Assembly (NCBI RefSeq): GCF_001669775.1
Contig: NZ_LXWK01000017.1
Coordinates: 62,001 to 126,000 of the forward strand
Direction of reading: 5' to 3'
Length of the DNA: 64,000 bases
DNA from: Rheinheimera sp. SA_1
GTDB lineage: Bacteria > Pseudomonadota > Gammaproteobacteria > Enterobacterales > Alteromonadaceae
The notes beneath the pieces are model-generated. The model saw nothing but the letters and a program-made list of their open reading frames with translations, ran no database searches and had not been told where the DNA came from. Each line of letters starts with the position of its first letter. The first letter of the stretch is position 1. The position numbers and the translations under genes are program-made. Below are positions 19,154-28,770 of the stretch, in pieces.

Positions 19154-19198
19154 CTCACAGGAAGTGGCTCCAGCAGCCTGGGTAGCTCTTGGGATGCA

Positions 19199-19835
19199 AT
19201 GTTGTATTCGCATATTCATTATGATCACTTGAATAAAGTAGATATAAAGCGGTTGGGCCCGAAGCCAAAATATCTGGTGCCGCTGGCAGTGGCCGACCAT
19301 TTGCCACAACAACAACTGCAAATCACCGAAATGGCCTGGTATAGCCAGTTGCAGCTTGGTGCGTTGAAGGTGCAAGCGCTGCCGGCACATCACTTTAGCA
19401 ACCGCATCTGGGTGCCGTTTTTATATGAAGATTTCGGTGACAGTTCCTGGAATGGCTGGTTGCTGGAATTCAACGACAAGAAGTTGTTTTTCGCCGGAGA
19501 TACAGGCTATTCGCAGCACTTTGCTGACATTCAACAGAAATATGGCGACATTGATATTTGTTTGTTACCCATAGCTTCTTACTACCACGACACCGATGGT
19601 GATTGGTATCGGTATGTTCACAACACGCCAGAAGATGCGCTGAGTGCGGCCGTAGATTTGGGTTGCAAACTGATGATCCCCCTGGGGTTATGGCAACGCT
19701 AGCTGGAAAATGGGCGACCACAGCACTCACGCCCCGCTACAACGGTTGCTTACGATGCAACAACGGCTGAAAGATCAACCACAAGGCCAGGTGCCGCTGT
19801 TAATCCTCAACGAAGCTGACAAAGTAAAACTCTAG
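19199..19835 (+). pseudogene. MBL-fold metallo-hydrolase remnant, truncated and frameshifted
   Basis: The reading frame retains SHIHYDHLN (the HxHxDH metal motif), then ALPAHHFS, FAGDTGYS and the LLPIASY segment typical of UlaG/NAPE-PLD-like metallo-beta-lactamase-fold hydrolases. The N-terminal third expected before the HxHxDH motif is missing: the sequence runs straight into the third permease stop. At 19678-19682 a run of five C shifts the frame; removing one C restores WGYGNASWKMGDHS and a natural end at 19835. Two independent lesions make this a dead gene, unless the frameshift is a sequencing error, which would still leave the 5' truncation. Confidence 0.85.
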
Positions 19836-19839
19836 CGTA

Positions 19840-19900
19840 TTGTTAACTTCGGGGTCAGAGTCAATTGTTAACAGATGTTGTTAACAATTGACTCTGACCC
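19840..19900. repeat. long hairpin repeat, copy 1 (REP-like)
   Basis: Arms at 19851-19872 and 19880-19900 begin GGGGTCAGAGTCAATT and pair perfectly over 21 bases around a 7-base loop; TTGTTAACTTC precedes the first arm. The same unit recurs at 44217-44280 with a different loop. It sits between the convergent hydrolase remnant and the hydroxylase gene, so it may also end transcription from both sides. The sequence resembles the palindromes associated with REP-associated (RAYT/IS200-like) transposases. Confidence 0.85.
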
Positions 19901-19906
19901 TATAAT

Positions 19907-20587
19907 TTACAGTTGTGCCCATTGTCGTAACAGATTGTGGTAGTGACCAGTGAGGCTTAGTACTTCGCTGCTGTCACCGACTTGCTGGCGCAGCTGTTGA
20001 ATAGTGCGATCCAGCTCGAATAACATCGCGCGTTGTTGATCGTCTTTCACGATACTTTGGGTCCAGAAAAAGCTACACACCCTTTCGCCGCGCGTCACTG
20101 GTTTTACCTGATGCAGGCTGCTTGATGGATAAACAATTAAATCACCGGCCGGGAGTTTCACTTCATGCGCGCCGTAAGTGTCGAGCACCTGCAACTCACC
20201 ACCATCGTAGTCGTCAGGATCGGTCAGAAATAACGTGGACGATACATCGGTGCGTAAACTTAAAGTGCTGCCGGGCAAAATCCGGATCGCGCCATCGACA
20301 TGCAAACCATAATGCTCCCCTCCGCTATAACTGTTAAACAGCGGCGGCACAGTGCGATAAGGCAGCGCTACCGTTAAAAACTGCGGATGTTGATACAATT
20401 TTTGCAGAATATATTCGCCGAGCTGGCGTGCCAGCGGACTGTCGACAGGCAGTTGACGATTTTGTTTGACCTGCGCGCCTTGCGGCCCGACCGTCGCCCG
20501 GCCATCGCCCCACTCGCCAACCGCCAGCAATTGCCGCATCTGGGCAACTTCGGCTTTGCTCAGAAATTCCGGAATTTGTAACATCAT
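19907..20587 (-). CDS. piuC: PKHD-type 2OG-Fe(II) hydroxylase (PiuC/YbiX family)
   Basis: A 226-residue soluble oxygenase. The iron ligands are visible as H-x-D in YGLHVDGAI (about residues 95-100) and the distal His in [10 protein letters not shown] (about 158). The 2-oxoglutarate-binding Arg follows in [10 protein letters not shown]. PiuC/YbiX proteins are encoded next to TonB-dependent siderophore receptors and are iron-regulated; their substrate is unsettled. Here the receptor gene lies just upstream on the same strand, with a hairpin terminator between, so expression may be partly independent. AAGG stands ten bases before the first of two ATGs. Confidence 0.9.
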   Translation of the reverse strand: MMLQIPEFLSKAEVAQMRQLLAVGEWGDGRATVGPQGAQVKQNRQLPVDSPLARQLGEYILQKLYQHPQFLTVALPYRTVPPLFNSYSGGEHYGLHVDGAIRILPGSTLSLRTDVSSTLFLTDPDDYDGGELQVLDTYGAHEVKLPAGDLIVYPSSSLHQVKPVTRGERVCSFFWTQSIVKDDQQRAMLFELDRTIQQLRQQVGDSSEVLSLTGHYHNLLRQWAQL

Positions 20588-20676
20588 AAAATATCTGCCT
20601 TTTTATTCGAACGAAGCGCAAGTACGACGCAGTATCGCAAATATTGAGCATGTCGAAAATGCTGAATACGCAGAAA

Positions 20677-20713
20677 TCAAAAAGCCGGGATCAAGGTTTT
20701 CCCTGATCCCGGC
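20677..20713 (-). terminator. intrinsic terminator after the TonB receptor gene
   Basis: GCCGGGATCA and TGATCCCGGC arms (20684-20693, 20704-20713) form a perfect 10-bp stem. Read leftward it is followed by TTTTT. It lies between the receptor stop and the hydroxylase start, so some read-through would be needed for co-expression. Confidence 0.88.
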
Positions 20714-20764
20714 ACTTCGGACACTGAGGCACAAAACCCCAAAGTCCGGCGCCTGGAATGTTGA

Positions 20765-23062
20765 TTAAAACGCGACGTTCACACCCAGTTTGGCCGAGCG
20801 TGGTGTGCCCTGGTGGAAACGCGAGCCACCATTATTCAGACTGCCAATGTATTCTTCATCCAACAGGTTATACAGGTTAAATTGCACTGTCACTTCCGGC
20901 GTCACCGCATAAGAAGCCATCGCATCAACCACCCAATAATCAGGTACTTGCAGCACTGAGCTGGTTGCCGGATTCAGGTTGGTGGTATTCGAACGGGCCA
21001 CTGAATCCATGTAGCGTACACCACCACCGATGCTGAAGTTTTCCTGACGGTAGGTGCTCCACAGCGTGAAGGTCGTTTTTGGTGTCCACTGGATCACTGC
21101 ACCATCCGTTGGTGATGTAGCAAAACGCGAACCACGGCTGATTTTTGGATCCAACAACGCCAGACCTGCACTCAGTTCCAGGCTATCAAGCGGCATACCG
21201 ACTAAACCCAGCTCGACACCTTTGACAGTTTTTTCACCGATAGGCACGTAAGTATTGACGTCGTCGCGCACCAGCTCGTTTTTATTAACGCTTTTAAATA
21301 CCGCAGCGGTCGCAAACAGTTTCTCGTTGCGCAGATTCCATTTGGTGCCAAGTTCCAGATTGCTGCCTTTTTGCGGTTCCAGTGCCGGGTTATTCTGGTT
21401 GGTCGCGGAATTGCTCAGCTGGAAGCTGGTGCCACCTGGTGGCAACTGTGACGTGGCATAACTTAAATACACCGAACCGTCTTTGGATGGTTTGTAATTA
21501 GTGCCAATTTTGTAGCTCAACAGGTTATCGGAAGCCTGTTCATGGCTGCCAATTTTGGTGCCGACCGGAACCGTTTGCGGTGTAGCAGCCGCCTGCAGGG
21601 TAATGTTATCGGTGGTGGTATTGTAGTGCTCAGCCCGCACGCCTGCAGTTAATTGCCATTGAGCGTTTAGATCAATGGTATCCATCGCATAAATGGCTGC
21701 GGTATCGGTCGAACCTTCAGCTTTGGCGCCGGTTAATTGCACCGGAGCAAAAACATCGGCAGTCGACGGGTTATACAAATTCGCAGCAACCTGCGTGACA
21801 CCTGCTGGCGTACCTTTAGTGTAATTCAGCTGGCTTTCGTAACTGAATTCAACACCGGATGCCACAGTGTGCTGCAGGCCACCGACGTTGAAGCTTGCCT
21901 TCAGATTCGTTTGGTTAATTAAAATCTGGTTTTTCTGATCTTTGCCCTGACGTGAACGGGAAACCGTCCAGGTGGCAGGATCATTTTTGGTCGCAGCCGG
22001 AAAGCCAAGTGCATTGACACCTGTTAATACATAGTCCTGCGTCGCCACACCATAACGTGAGGTATTGGTTAAGGTCACGTTTTCAGTGAAATCGTGCTCT
22101 ACCCGCAACGTCAGCATATCCGCCAGCACATGGTCATAATCTGACGCTGAGCCATAAAAATTGCTGCGATCCACTGCAGTTAAAGCCGGACCACCACCTT
22201 GCGGGAAAGCCGCAGCATAAGTGCTGCTGTAAAAACCTTCCTCGCCAACCGTTGGCAAGCCGCCATCCTGAATATTGTCTTGTTGTACATGTAACAGGTT
22301 TAACACGGTGCGGGTTTGGGTGTTGATACCAAAAGCCAGTGAAGCTGCCAGGCCAGTGCTGTTGTTTTCAACCACATCACGGTTGGGCACACCGCTGTCC
22401 TGACGCATTACATTCACCCGAATGGCGGCGTTTTCGATCGCGAGACTGCGGTTTACGTCGGCAGTCACCCGTTTATGCGAGCCAGAGCCAACAGTCGCAG
22501 TACCGGTGGTGGAATCTTCCAGGCTGGCCATTTTTGTACCCATATTGACATAACCAGACGAGCTGCTGCGGCCGTTATCTACGCCAGCCGGGCCTTTGGC
22601 AATTTCGACCATATCGGTGTTAAAGACGTCACGGCTGATGGTGCCTAAATCGCGGATACTATCGACATAAATGCTGCCCTGCGTATCAAAACCACGCATA
22701 AAAATGGAGTCGCCGGTGGCAGTGTTGCCGTTTTCACCCATCAGCATGGTGATGCCCGGCGTATTACGCAAAGTGTCGCTTAAGCTGACGGCGGCCTGTT
22801 GCTGGAACAGCTCTTTTTTAACGATGACTATGGTTTGTGGGGTGTCCACTAACGCCTGAGTCTGCTTTGGTGAACTCGCCTTTTTTGCGATAAATTCAGG
22901 CTCGATGCTATCGGCCTTTACTTCAACTTCAGCCAGTTTACCGGCTTTGGTGGTGGTTTCAGTGGTTTGCGCTGCCATCGACATGGCCGGAATGGCCAGC
23001 AGTAACGCTGATGTCAGTGCTGACTTGGTCATAGAATGTTTTTTCGCCTGAATAAACGCCAT
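20765..23062 (-). CDS. TonB-dependent siderophore receptor (Fiu/PiuA-like)
   Basis: A 765-residue outer-membrane receptor. A signal peptide of about 31 residues ends in AMSMAAQ. The plug domain follows (TPQTIVIVKKELF, SLSDTLRNTPGI, FMRGFDTQGSIYVDSIRD, about 70-200), and then a 22-strand barrel that finishes in the typical terminal phenylalanine (KLGVNVAF). The combination with a PiuC-type hydroxylase points to catecholate siderophores or their breakdown products. The ATG is preceded by AAGGAAAAGG. A Fur-like palindrome lies 106 bp upstream, which fits iron repression. Confidence 0.92.
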   Translation of the reverse strand: MAFIQAKKHSMTKSALTSALLLAIPAMSMAAQTTETTTKAGKLAEVEVKADSIEPEFIAKKASSPKQTQALVDTPQTIVIVKKELFQQQAAVSLSDTLRNTPGITMLMGENGNTATGDSIFMRGFDTQGSIYVDSIRDLGTISRDVFNTDMVEIAKGPAGVDNGRSSSSGYVNMGTKMASLEDSTTGTATVGSGSHKRVTADVNRSLAIENAAIRVNVMRQDSGVPNRDVVENNSTGLAASLAFGINTQTRTVLNLLHVQQDNIQDGGLPTVGEEGFYSSTYAAAFPQGGGPALTAVDRSNFYGSASDYDHVLADMLTLRVEHDFTENVTLTNTSRYGVATQDYVLTGVNALGFPAATKNDPATWTVSRSRQGKDQKNQILINQTNLKASFNVGGLQHTVASGVEFSYESQLNYTKGTPAGVTQVAANLYNPSTADVFAPVQLTGAKAEGSTDTAAIYAMDTIDLNAQWQLTAGVRAEHYNTTTDNITLQAAATPQTVPVGTKIGSHEQASDNLLSYKIGTNYKPSKDGSVYLSYATSQLPPGGTSFQLSNSATNQNNPALEPQKGSNLELGTKWNLRNEKLFATAAVFKSVNKNELVRDDVNTYVPIGEKTVKGVELGLVGMPLDSLELSAGLALLDPKISRGSRFATSPTDGAVIQWTPKTTFTLWSTYRQENFSIGGGVRYMDSVARSNTTNLNPATSSVLQVPDYWVVDAMASYAVTPEVTVQFNLYNLLDEEYIGSLNNGGSRFHQGTPRSAKLGVNVAF

Positions 23063-23167
23063 GTTGCCTTTTCCTTAAATAAGTTGGCGTCGATACAGGA
23101 CGCCGGTTTGTCTGGTCGGGAGACGATGAAAATCGCGGCGGATCTTATCGATAACTATTCGCATATG

Positions 23168-23184
23168 CAAATGATTTTCATTTG
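23168..23184. promoter_or_regulatory. Fur-box-like palindrome
   Basis: CAAATGA-TTT-TCATTTG is a perfect 7-bp inverted repeat that matches the ATGATttTCAT core of Fur boxes. A further GATAACTATT half-site-like stretch lies just upstream at 23149-23158. It lies in the promoter region of the siderophore receptor gene. Confidence 0.65.
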
Positions 23185-23315
23185 TGGAGGAAATTAGCAA
23201 ATTACTTCAGGTTGCCATCAGCACGGTTCATCAAAAAAATCACCCGGTACGGATAAAGGAAAGATTAGAAAAATAGCGGCATCCTGATGGCGGATCCTGT
23301 TCAGGCAAGCGACAA

Positions 23316-24113
23316 TCAGGGCGATTTGGCGGGTTTTGCTGAAGGTAAAAACTGGTTTTTATGGCGTTGTAATTGTTGGTTAAATTGTTGAATTAACTTG
23401 CGGTTTTTGTTGTTAGCTACAAACACCAGATGCAGGCTTTTATGCTCGCGCAGGCTTTGGCTAAATTGCACCTTGCCCGCTGCAACAGCCTTAATGTCAG
23501 CGTCATGTTTCAGCAAAAACTGTAACACTCGTTTGTCGATGACAGCGGCATCCAGCTCACCACGAGCCACCTGCAACACATTGTCCTTGTCGGTGCTGTT
23601 TATTTTCGGTCGCAGCGTGTTCGCGGCAATTAACCGGTCAAGTTCGGTCATATTCAGATAATCCTGCACCACGCCAAAACGGTAGTTAGCCAGTGCCAAA
23701 AAGTTGGTTAGCAGCAAGGGTTTTTCAACCGACTCGACCAAACCAAGCTCGCTATAACCAATAGCACCGGATAATAACAACTTCGGGTCTTGCAACGGGT
23801 ATTCCGGGTAATAAGCCAGATGCCCATTCACCCCGCTGACCACCTGACTGACAGCGTTATTCCAGGGCAAAAAATCTACCTGTAGCTGATAACCGATTTC
23901 GGCAAACACCTGGCGCAACAAACCGGTGGTTTCGCCCCCCTCGGGCAAAGCAGCACCGGTATAAGGTGCCCAGTCGAGACTGGTGAAACGCAGCGGTTGC
24001 AGCTCTACGGTCGCGGCTTTAGGCTGGCTGGAATTATCGCCAGCTGCTACGGCAGGGAAATAACTGCATAGCAACAAAACAGTCGCCAGCCGCAGCTGGT
24101 GACTATTTTTCAT
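23316..24113 (-). CDS. periplasmic substrate-binding protein (SBP_bac_3-like)
   Basis: A 265-residue periplasmic-binding-protein fold. The chosen start gives a classic signal peptide (MKNSHQLRLATVLLLC...AVAAG), cleaved near residue 24. The longer open frame begins with TTG at 24209 and adds 32 charged residues that would spoil the signal; an AAGGAG lies within that extension, 14 bases before an ATG at 24167, so a start there is the alternative. Segments LDWAPYTG, GLLRQVFAEIGYQ and ELDAAVIDKRVLQFLL match the solute-binding family 3 pattern. No ABC permease is near; the adjoining chemoreceptor suggests a sensing role (inference). Confidence 0.75.
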   Translation of the reverse strand: MKNSHQLRLATVLLLCSYFPAVAAGDNSSQPKAATVELQPLRFTSLDWAPYTGAALPEGGETTGLLRQVFAEIGYQLQVDFLPWNNAVSQVVSGVNGHLAYYPEYPLQDPKLLLSGAIGYSELGLVESVEKPLLLTNFLALANYRFGVVQDYLNMTELDRLIAANTLRPKINSTDKDNVLQVARGELDAAVIDKRVLQFLLKHDADIKAVAAGKVQFSQSLREHKSLHLVFVANNKNRKLIQQFNQQLQRHKNQFLPSAKPAKSP

Positions 24114-24214
24114 CGGTGACCAGGGTTTGCTCTGGAAATCGACTGTCATCTGCCGATACTTTTTCATTTCTGAATATTGTTCTCCTTGGTAGTCCTTAGC
24201 TTTTACCAACAGCT

Positions 24215-26329
24215 TTAACTACGCAATTTCGCCAACTGATTATCAATCTCCGTGGTGATCTGTTCAATCGCCTGGCTGATATTTAAGTTAGTGCCGGAGA
24301 GCTGATTCAGATCACGGGTAGCATCATCAATAGCGGTAATATTGCGATTAATTTCCTCACTGACCTGATTTTGCTCTTCCGCCGCTGCAGCTACCTGAAA
24401 AGCGTTGTCGGCAATGGTTGATATACCGGCAGTGGCAGCAGATAGCTGAGTGTATGAGCTTTCCGCTTCGACCAAGGTTGCACTGACTTTATTGGTGTTG
24501 GCGGTGATTTGGCTGACGGTATTCGCCACTTGTTGTTGCAAGCCGTGAATAAGGTTTTTGATTTCATCAGTCGAACTATGGGTACGCGCTGCCAGCGATC
24601 GCACTTCATCGGCGACCACAGCAAAACCACGGCCTTGTTCACCGGCCCGCGCAGCTTCTATCGCGGCGTTCAATGCCAGCAAATTGGTTTGCTCGGCAAT
24701 CGCCTGAATAGTTTCAATAATACCGTTGATTTGTTGACTACTGTTGGAGACGGTTTGTACCGCTTGCCGGGTTTGTTCAAATTCACCGGCAACATTTTTA
24801 AAAGCACCCACGGTATTCTGGAATAACTGATTGGCAGCGGTTAAAGCCGCTAACGAGCTTTGTGCCCCCTCCGCAGTGCGACCGGCTAAACTGGCGACTT
24901 CATGGGCTGTTGCAGTCATCTGATGCATGGCTGACGCGACGTTCTGCACTTCCGCGGCCTGTAAATTGGTCGCCTGATTGGTTTGGCCACTGACGCCCAC
25001 CAACTGCTGGCATTGTTGCTGCAATTGCCCGGAGTTTTGTTTTAGCGCCAGGATCATTTGCCGCAGCTTGGCGGTAAAGGCGTTAAAACCTTCTGCCATA
25101 TCACGTAATTCCTGGTCACGACTGCTGGCCAATTGCCGGGTTAAATCGCCTTCAGAACCTGCCAGTTCTTTCATCAACTGGCTCATATCAACAATCGGTT
25201 GCGTTGCTGATTTTAACCAAACCGCGGTGAGCAACACAAACCCAGCAAGTAACACTAAACCCAGAATAATCATCTGACCAGTAGTCGCCGCTGCATCTTC
25301 CGATAACTGTGCCGACAACTGATTCGCCACGCTGAGCGCGACGTCTTTGGGCACGGCAATCACCACTTGCCAGTCGGCGTTAGCGGCTTCAACATTGAGT
25401 TTGCGGCTGATCACAAAGTCCTGTTGGTAGGTCGATAACTGCGCCTGATGATCGGCCAGATGCCGGCTGAAGTCGCGATCCAAATCAGGCAGCGGCTGGC
25501 CAAGTTTGTCCGGAAAACTGTTACTGGCCAGCAGTAACCCAAATTTACTAACAAGGTAAATCCGCGCTTTACCATCGTAAAGATGTTCGGCTTGTTTCTG
25601 CAATAAGGTCTGCAACACCGGCAAATTCATATCGACGCCGGACACTCCGCGAAATTCACTCCCCACCAATACCGGATACACCAACGATGTCAATAGCACT
25701 GAATTACCTGGCGTTATTTCCCATAAATAAGGTTCCATCAAGCAAGGTTTTTTCTGGTCACGACTACACAGGTACCACTCGGCTTCCCGAATGCCATGCT
25801 GATTTTTTTTGTCGACATACTTCACCGCCGGATCCGGCACCTGCACAAACTTCACCCCACCGTTTTCCCTTACCCAGTAAATTTCCATGCTGCCGGTTTT
25901 TGAACTGTGCGACTGCTCCAGCGAAAAATTGCTGTCGGCATTGTCATAACCATTGGGCTCGAACTGGCCAAACAACGAACTGATGCCGCTGTTGGCGCTA
26001 AGCAGCTCGCCGGCCATTTGCTGCACCTGCTCGCGGCTATACGGCGGTTGTTTGCTGCCATGGGCGGTGGCACTCAGCACTGCGGAGAAGTATTTGGCGA
26101 GGTCAAAATTGCGGTTAATTAGCGCTTCAGTTTCAAAGGCTATCGACGCAGCTGCTTCGTCTAAGGTTTGCTCCGCTTGTTGCTGCATCGACTTACTGAG
26201 CGCGGTGGTGGCGGAATCATTATTGCGGCTCATAGAATACCAGCCTACGCCGGTCATCACACTAATACTGATGGCAACGAACAGCGCGACGCCAAAGGTT
26301 AACTTAAATCGCAGAGAGCTTAATTGCAT
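24215..26329 (-). CDS. methyl-accepting chemotaxis protein with dCache-like sensor
   Basis: A 704-residue chemoreceptor. A first membrane helix lies at about residues 10-32, a periplasmic dCache-type sensor of about 320 residues follows (with [20 protein letters not shown] and a [13 protein letters not shown] segment), a second helix lies near 355-377, then HAMP and a long coiled-coil signalling domain. The hairpin tip reads [32 protein letters not shown], the conserved CheA/CheW contact site. No C-terminal CheR pentapeptide is present. AGGAAGATG precedes the start. It lies between a TorF-like outer-membrane protein gene (upstream) and a periplasmic binding protein gene (downstream), all on one strand. 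Confidence 0.93.
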   Translation of the reverse strand: MQLSSLRFKLTFGVALFVAISISVMTGVGWYSMSRNNDSATTALSKSMQQQAEQTLDEAAASIAFETEALINRNFDLAKYFSAVLSATAHGSKQPPYSREQVQQMAGELLSANSGISSLFGQFEPNGYDNADSNFSLEQSHSSKTGSMEIYWVRENGGVKFVQVPDPAVKYVDKKNQHGIREAEWYLCSRDQKKPCLMEPYLWEITPGNSVLLTSLVYPVLVGSEFRGVSGVDMNLPVLQTLLQKQAEHLYDGKARIYLVSKFGLLLASNSFPDKLGQPLPDLDRDFSRHLADHQAQLSTYQQDFVISRKLNVEAANADWQVVIAVPKDVALSVANQLSAQLSEDAAATTGQMIILGLVLLAGFVLLTAVWLKSATQPIVDMSQLMKELAGSEGDLTRQLASSRDQELRDMAEGFNAFTAKLRQMILALKQNSGQLQQQCQQLVGVSGQTNQATNLQAAEVQNVASAMHQMTATAHEVASLAGRTAEGAQSSLAALTAANQLFQNTVGAFKNVAGEFEQTRQAVQTVSNSSQQINGIIETIQAIAEQTNLLALNAAIEAARAGEQGRGFAVVADEVRSLAARTHSSTDEIKNLIHGLQQQVANTVSQITANTNKVSATLVEAESSYTQLSAATAGISTIADNAFQVAAAAEEQNQVSEEINRNITAIDDATRDLNQLSGTNLNISQAIEQITTEIDNQLAKLRS

Positions 26330-26369
26330 CGAATCATCTTCCTATACATCATTGAATTTTATATAACTT

Positions 26370-27065
26370 TCAGAACTGGAAAGTTCGCGCTACCGATAAC
26401 GATACTTTAGCATCACCATAAAATGGCAGCGAATAATCGGTATCATCAAAGGCTAAGGTCCAGTTAAAACCCAAACCGCTGACCAGATAAGCAACCCGCC
26501 AATGGTGGTAAGTGCCATCGGTGTCGCGCAGGAATTTGTCAGTTTGGGTGGAGGTTGAACGGTCGGCGGTCAGTAATAAACTGCCGTTTTCATGCAGTGG
26601 AATGGTATGAAATAACGCCACGATGTAATGACCACCGCCAGCACCAAAATAGTCGGACGCATACCAGTAGCCAAGTTTAGTGTTGTGATATGTCAACTTG
26701 ACGTAGGCTTCAGGAAAATTAAACGCTTCGCTGTTGGCACTGCTATCGCCATGATAGGTGTATTGCGCCACGCCCACATCAATCAGCCAGTCATCATTGA
26801 GCTGATGCCAGTAACCAACAGTGGCGTCAAATTCGAGATCGGTGCCGGGCGAAAATTTTATATTTGACGCCCAAAGTCCGGCGTACCAGCCATCACCACT
26901 ACTCCAGTCCAGACTCGGTTGCAACGCCGGATCGTGGTCAGTGAGGGTAATGCCATTAAATAAGTAATTCGAAGTGTACGTGACGGTTGAGCTGACATCA
27001 GCCTGGCAATGTATTGAAAAGAGCAAACTTAGTGCAAAAAAAGCAAAGGTGGGATGTCGTAGCAT
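26370..27065 (-). CDS. TorF-family putative porin
   Basis: A 231-residue outer-membrane barrel candidate. A signal peptide (FAFFALSLLFSIHCQA) is followed by SSTVTYTSNYLFNGITLTD, the hallmark start of TorF/Gcw-type putative porins, alternating aromatic strands and a terminal FQF. The family is thought to form small barrels; the substrate is unknown. It is the first gene of a probable operon with the chemoreceptor 40 bp downstream. Confidence 0.85.
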   Translation of the reverse strand: MLRHPTFAFFALSLLFSIHCQADVSSTVTYTSNYLFNGITLTDHDPALQPSLDWSSGDGWYAGLWASNIKFSPGTDLEFDATVGYWHQLNDDWLIDVGVAQYTYHGDSSANSEAFNFPEAYVKLTYHNTKLGYWYASDYFGAGGGHYIVALFHTIPLHENGSLLLTADRSTSTQTDKFLRDTDGTYHHWRVAYLVSGLGFNWTLAFDDTDYSLPFYGDAKVSLSVARTFQF

Positions 27066-27240
27066 CAGTTTCTCCGGAAGGAAGTGACAGCAGAACAGCA
27101 GACTAAAGGTATAGCAGGGGAAAACTGGTATTCGCCAGTGAAGCGGGAAAATAAGCGGGAGTTAAATTCGCTAAATAGCTGAATCAGAAACAAAACCAGA
27201 ATAACCGCTGGTTGCGATTTGAATTGTCAATCGACCGTAG

Positions 27241-27308
27241 GGCGCTACTCGCCGCGTTAGCGGCAGTACGCCGGATGGCGTCACTCACCGCGACAGTGGT
27301 AGTGCGCC
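27241..27308. repeat. two tandem covarying hairpins, 36-bp period
   Basis: Unit 1 (27241-27272) and unit 2 (27277-27308) fold alike: GGCG-x-YACT-C-RCC-loop-GGY-AGTR-CGCC. Stem changes are paired: TACT/AGTA versus CACT/AGTG, and GCC/GGC versus ACC/GGT. The unpaired positions (27245 and 27281; 27250 and 27286) also correspond. This is what a selected or mobile REP-like element looks like. No gene overlaps it. Confidence 0.75.
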
Positions 27309-27330
27309 GGGTGGCAACAAAAATCCACGC

Positions 27331-27369
27331 AAAAAAAGGCGGACTTGGTAAGTCCGCCGTACTTTTTTT
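27331..27369. terminator. intrinsic terminator, likely the original end of lysS
   Basis: GGCGGACT-TGGTA-AGTCCGCC has A-runs and T-runs outside the stem on both strands. It follows no intact gene. Read on the minus strand it stands 51 bp after the stop codon of the duplicated lysS tail at 27420-27452, so it probably served lysS before the islet arrived. Confidence 0.8.
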
Positions 27370-27421
27370 CATAAAATTAAAGGTTTGTGTCTGGCGCTTC
27401 GGCACCAAAGCAACCGCAATT

Positions 27422-27452
27422 AACTGCCCTGTTTATCGGTATGACGCATATG
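27422..27452. repeat. left direct repeat (att-like; lysS tail copy)
   Basis: This 31-bp stretch matches 31010-31040 at 30 positions; the difference is C27429 versus G31017. Read on the minus strand it still encodes HMRHTDKQGS and then a TAA stop, i.e. the end of lysyl-tRNA synthetase with one substitution. Confidence 0.88.
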
Positions 27453-27578
27453 TGGCTTGATCTTCAGCGGAGTATTTTTACCATATGAACTCATTCATAA
27501 ATTGCATTAAAAATGCGCTGTTGATAGTGTAGTTAATATATGGACACACAGGTATCCCACTATTTAAAGGTTTGTTAA

Positions 27579-28769
27579 ATGGACTCAATTCATGACCCGA
27601 TAAGGCACTTGCGCTATCTCCGTCAATCATTGTCACAAGATAATGAATCTATAGGGTTTTTCATATCTGCGGGGTGTCCTTTATCTGTCCCCATGGATGA
27701 AGATAAATGGCCTTTAATCCCTGATGTAGCCAATCTCACCAAATATGTAAACTCCCAGCTTGCCACTGATGTTGACTATATAAAGTTTCTTGAAGAACTC
27801 GAAAAGTCAGGAAGAAACAAAGAAAACATTGAAGAGGTATTAAGTTTCCTACGAATGTTGCTCTCTGTATCAGTTGGAGGAGACGTTAGAGGTTTAAATC
27901 AAATTCAGATTGAGGAAATTGAAAAAAAAATATGTCGTCTTATTTCTTCAAAAATTGATGTTAATCTGCCTAATGATGAGACTCCATATCATTATTTTGG
28001 AAAATGGATACGGTCCATAGACAGAAAAAATGCGATTGAGATTTTTACAACCAATTATGATTTGCTTTTAGAACAAGCCCTTGAAGAATTAGAAATACCC
28101 TATTTTGATGGATTCGTTGGAGCAAGGCGGCCATTTGTGGACCTTCGAGCGATAGAAGATAACCTAATTCCCAGCCATTGGGTGCGCTTGTGGAAGATAC
28201 ATGGATCTATAAATTGGCGCATGGAAAAATCGGGAGTGAAACATTTTGTTTATAGAGTTTCAAATATAGATCCAAATAATGTAAATATGATTTACCCATC
28301 TCACTTGAAATATGAAGAAAGTAGGAAAATGCCATATTTGGCATTAATGGATCAATTAAATAGATTTATTAGGAAAAAATCTTCATTTTTAGTAATGGCC
28401 GGTTATTCATTTAACGATGGTCACATTAATGATTTAATAATTGGCGCTCTAAAGTCAAACCCATCAGGTATGATAGTAGCTCTAATGTTCGGTAATTTTG
28501 AAGACATTGAAAACCCTTTAAAATACAATGAAGCATTCAGGTTAGCAAAAAACCAACACAATTTAAACATATGGTTTGATGACTGCGCAATTATCGGGAC
28601 AGTGAAAGGATTGTGGGTTAGAAATCCCAGAAGCGAAGATCATGACGATAGAATAACAGCATTGGTAACTCATGACGCCACGGAAAACAGATACTTTGTG
28701 AAGCTCGGTAACTTCCTAAACTTTACACAATTTCTTGTTAGAATAATTGGTTCTGACGAGGAATCTTAA
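27579..28769 (+). CDS. SIR2-family protein of a SIR2-HerA defence system
   Basis: A 396-residue SIR2_2-type protein. Visible marks are the nucleotide-binding start FFISAGCPLSVP (about residue 27), FTTNYDLLLEQAL (about 160, the conserved Asn/Asp), WKIHGSINW (about 206, catalytic His) and FLVMAGYSFNDGHINDLI (about 268). In defence systems such domains hydrolyse NAD+ when triggered. The HerA gene starts one base after the stop. AAAGG lies eight bases before the ATG. Codon use is AT-rich, unlike the flanking genes. The gene is recognised by family pattern; its specific phage trigger cannot be told from sequence. Confidence 0.92.
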   Translation: MDSIHDPIRHLRYLRQSLSQDNESIGFFISAGCPLSVPMDEDKWPLIPDVANLTKYVNSQLATDVDYIKFLEELEKSGRNKENIEEVLSFLRMLLSVSVGGDVRGLNQIQIEEIEKKICRLISSKIDVNLPNDETPYHYFGKWIRSIDRKNAIEIFTTNYDLLLEQALEELEIPYFDGFVGARRPFVDLRAIEDNLIPSHWVRLWKIHGSINWRMEKSGVKHFVYRVSNIDPNNVNMIYPSHLKYEESRKMPYLALMDQLNRFIRKKSSFLVMAGYSFNDGHINDLIIGALKSNPSGMIVALMFGNFEDIENPLKYNEAFRLAKNQHNLNIWFDDCAIIGTVKGLWVRNPRSEDHDDRITALVTHDATENRYFVKLGNFLNFTQFLVRIIGSDEES

Positions 28770-28770
28770 A

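Noticed and set aside
27420-27452. A second lysS gene
   Set aside because: Only the last ten codons are present; the upstream bases do not match lysS, so it is an edge duplication and not a gene.
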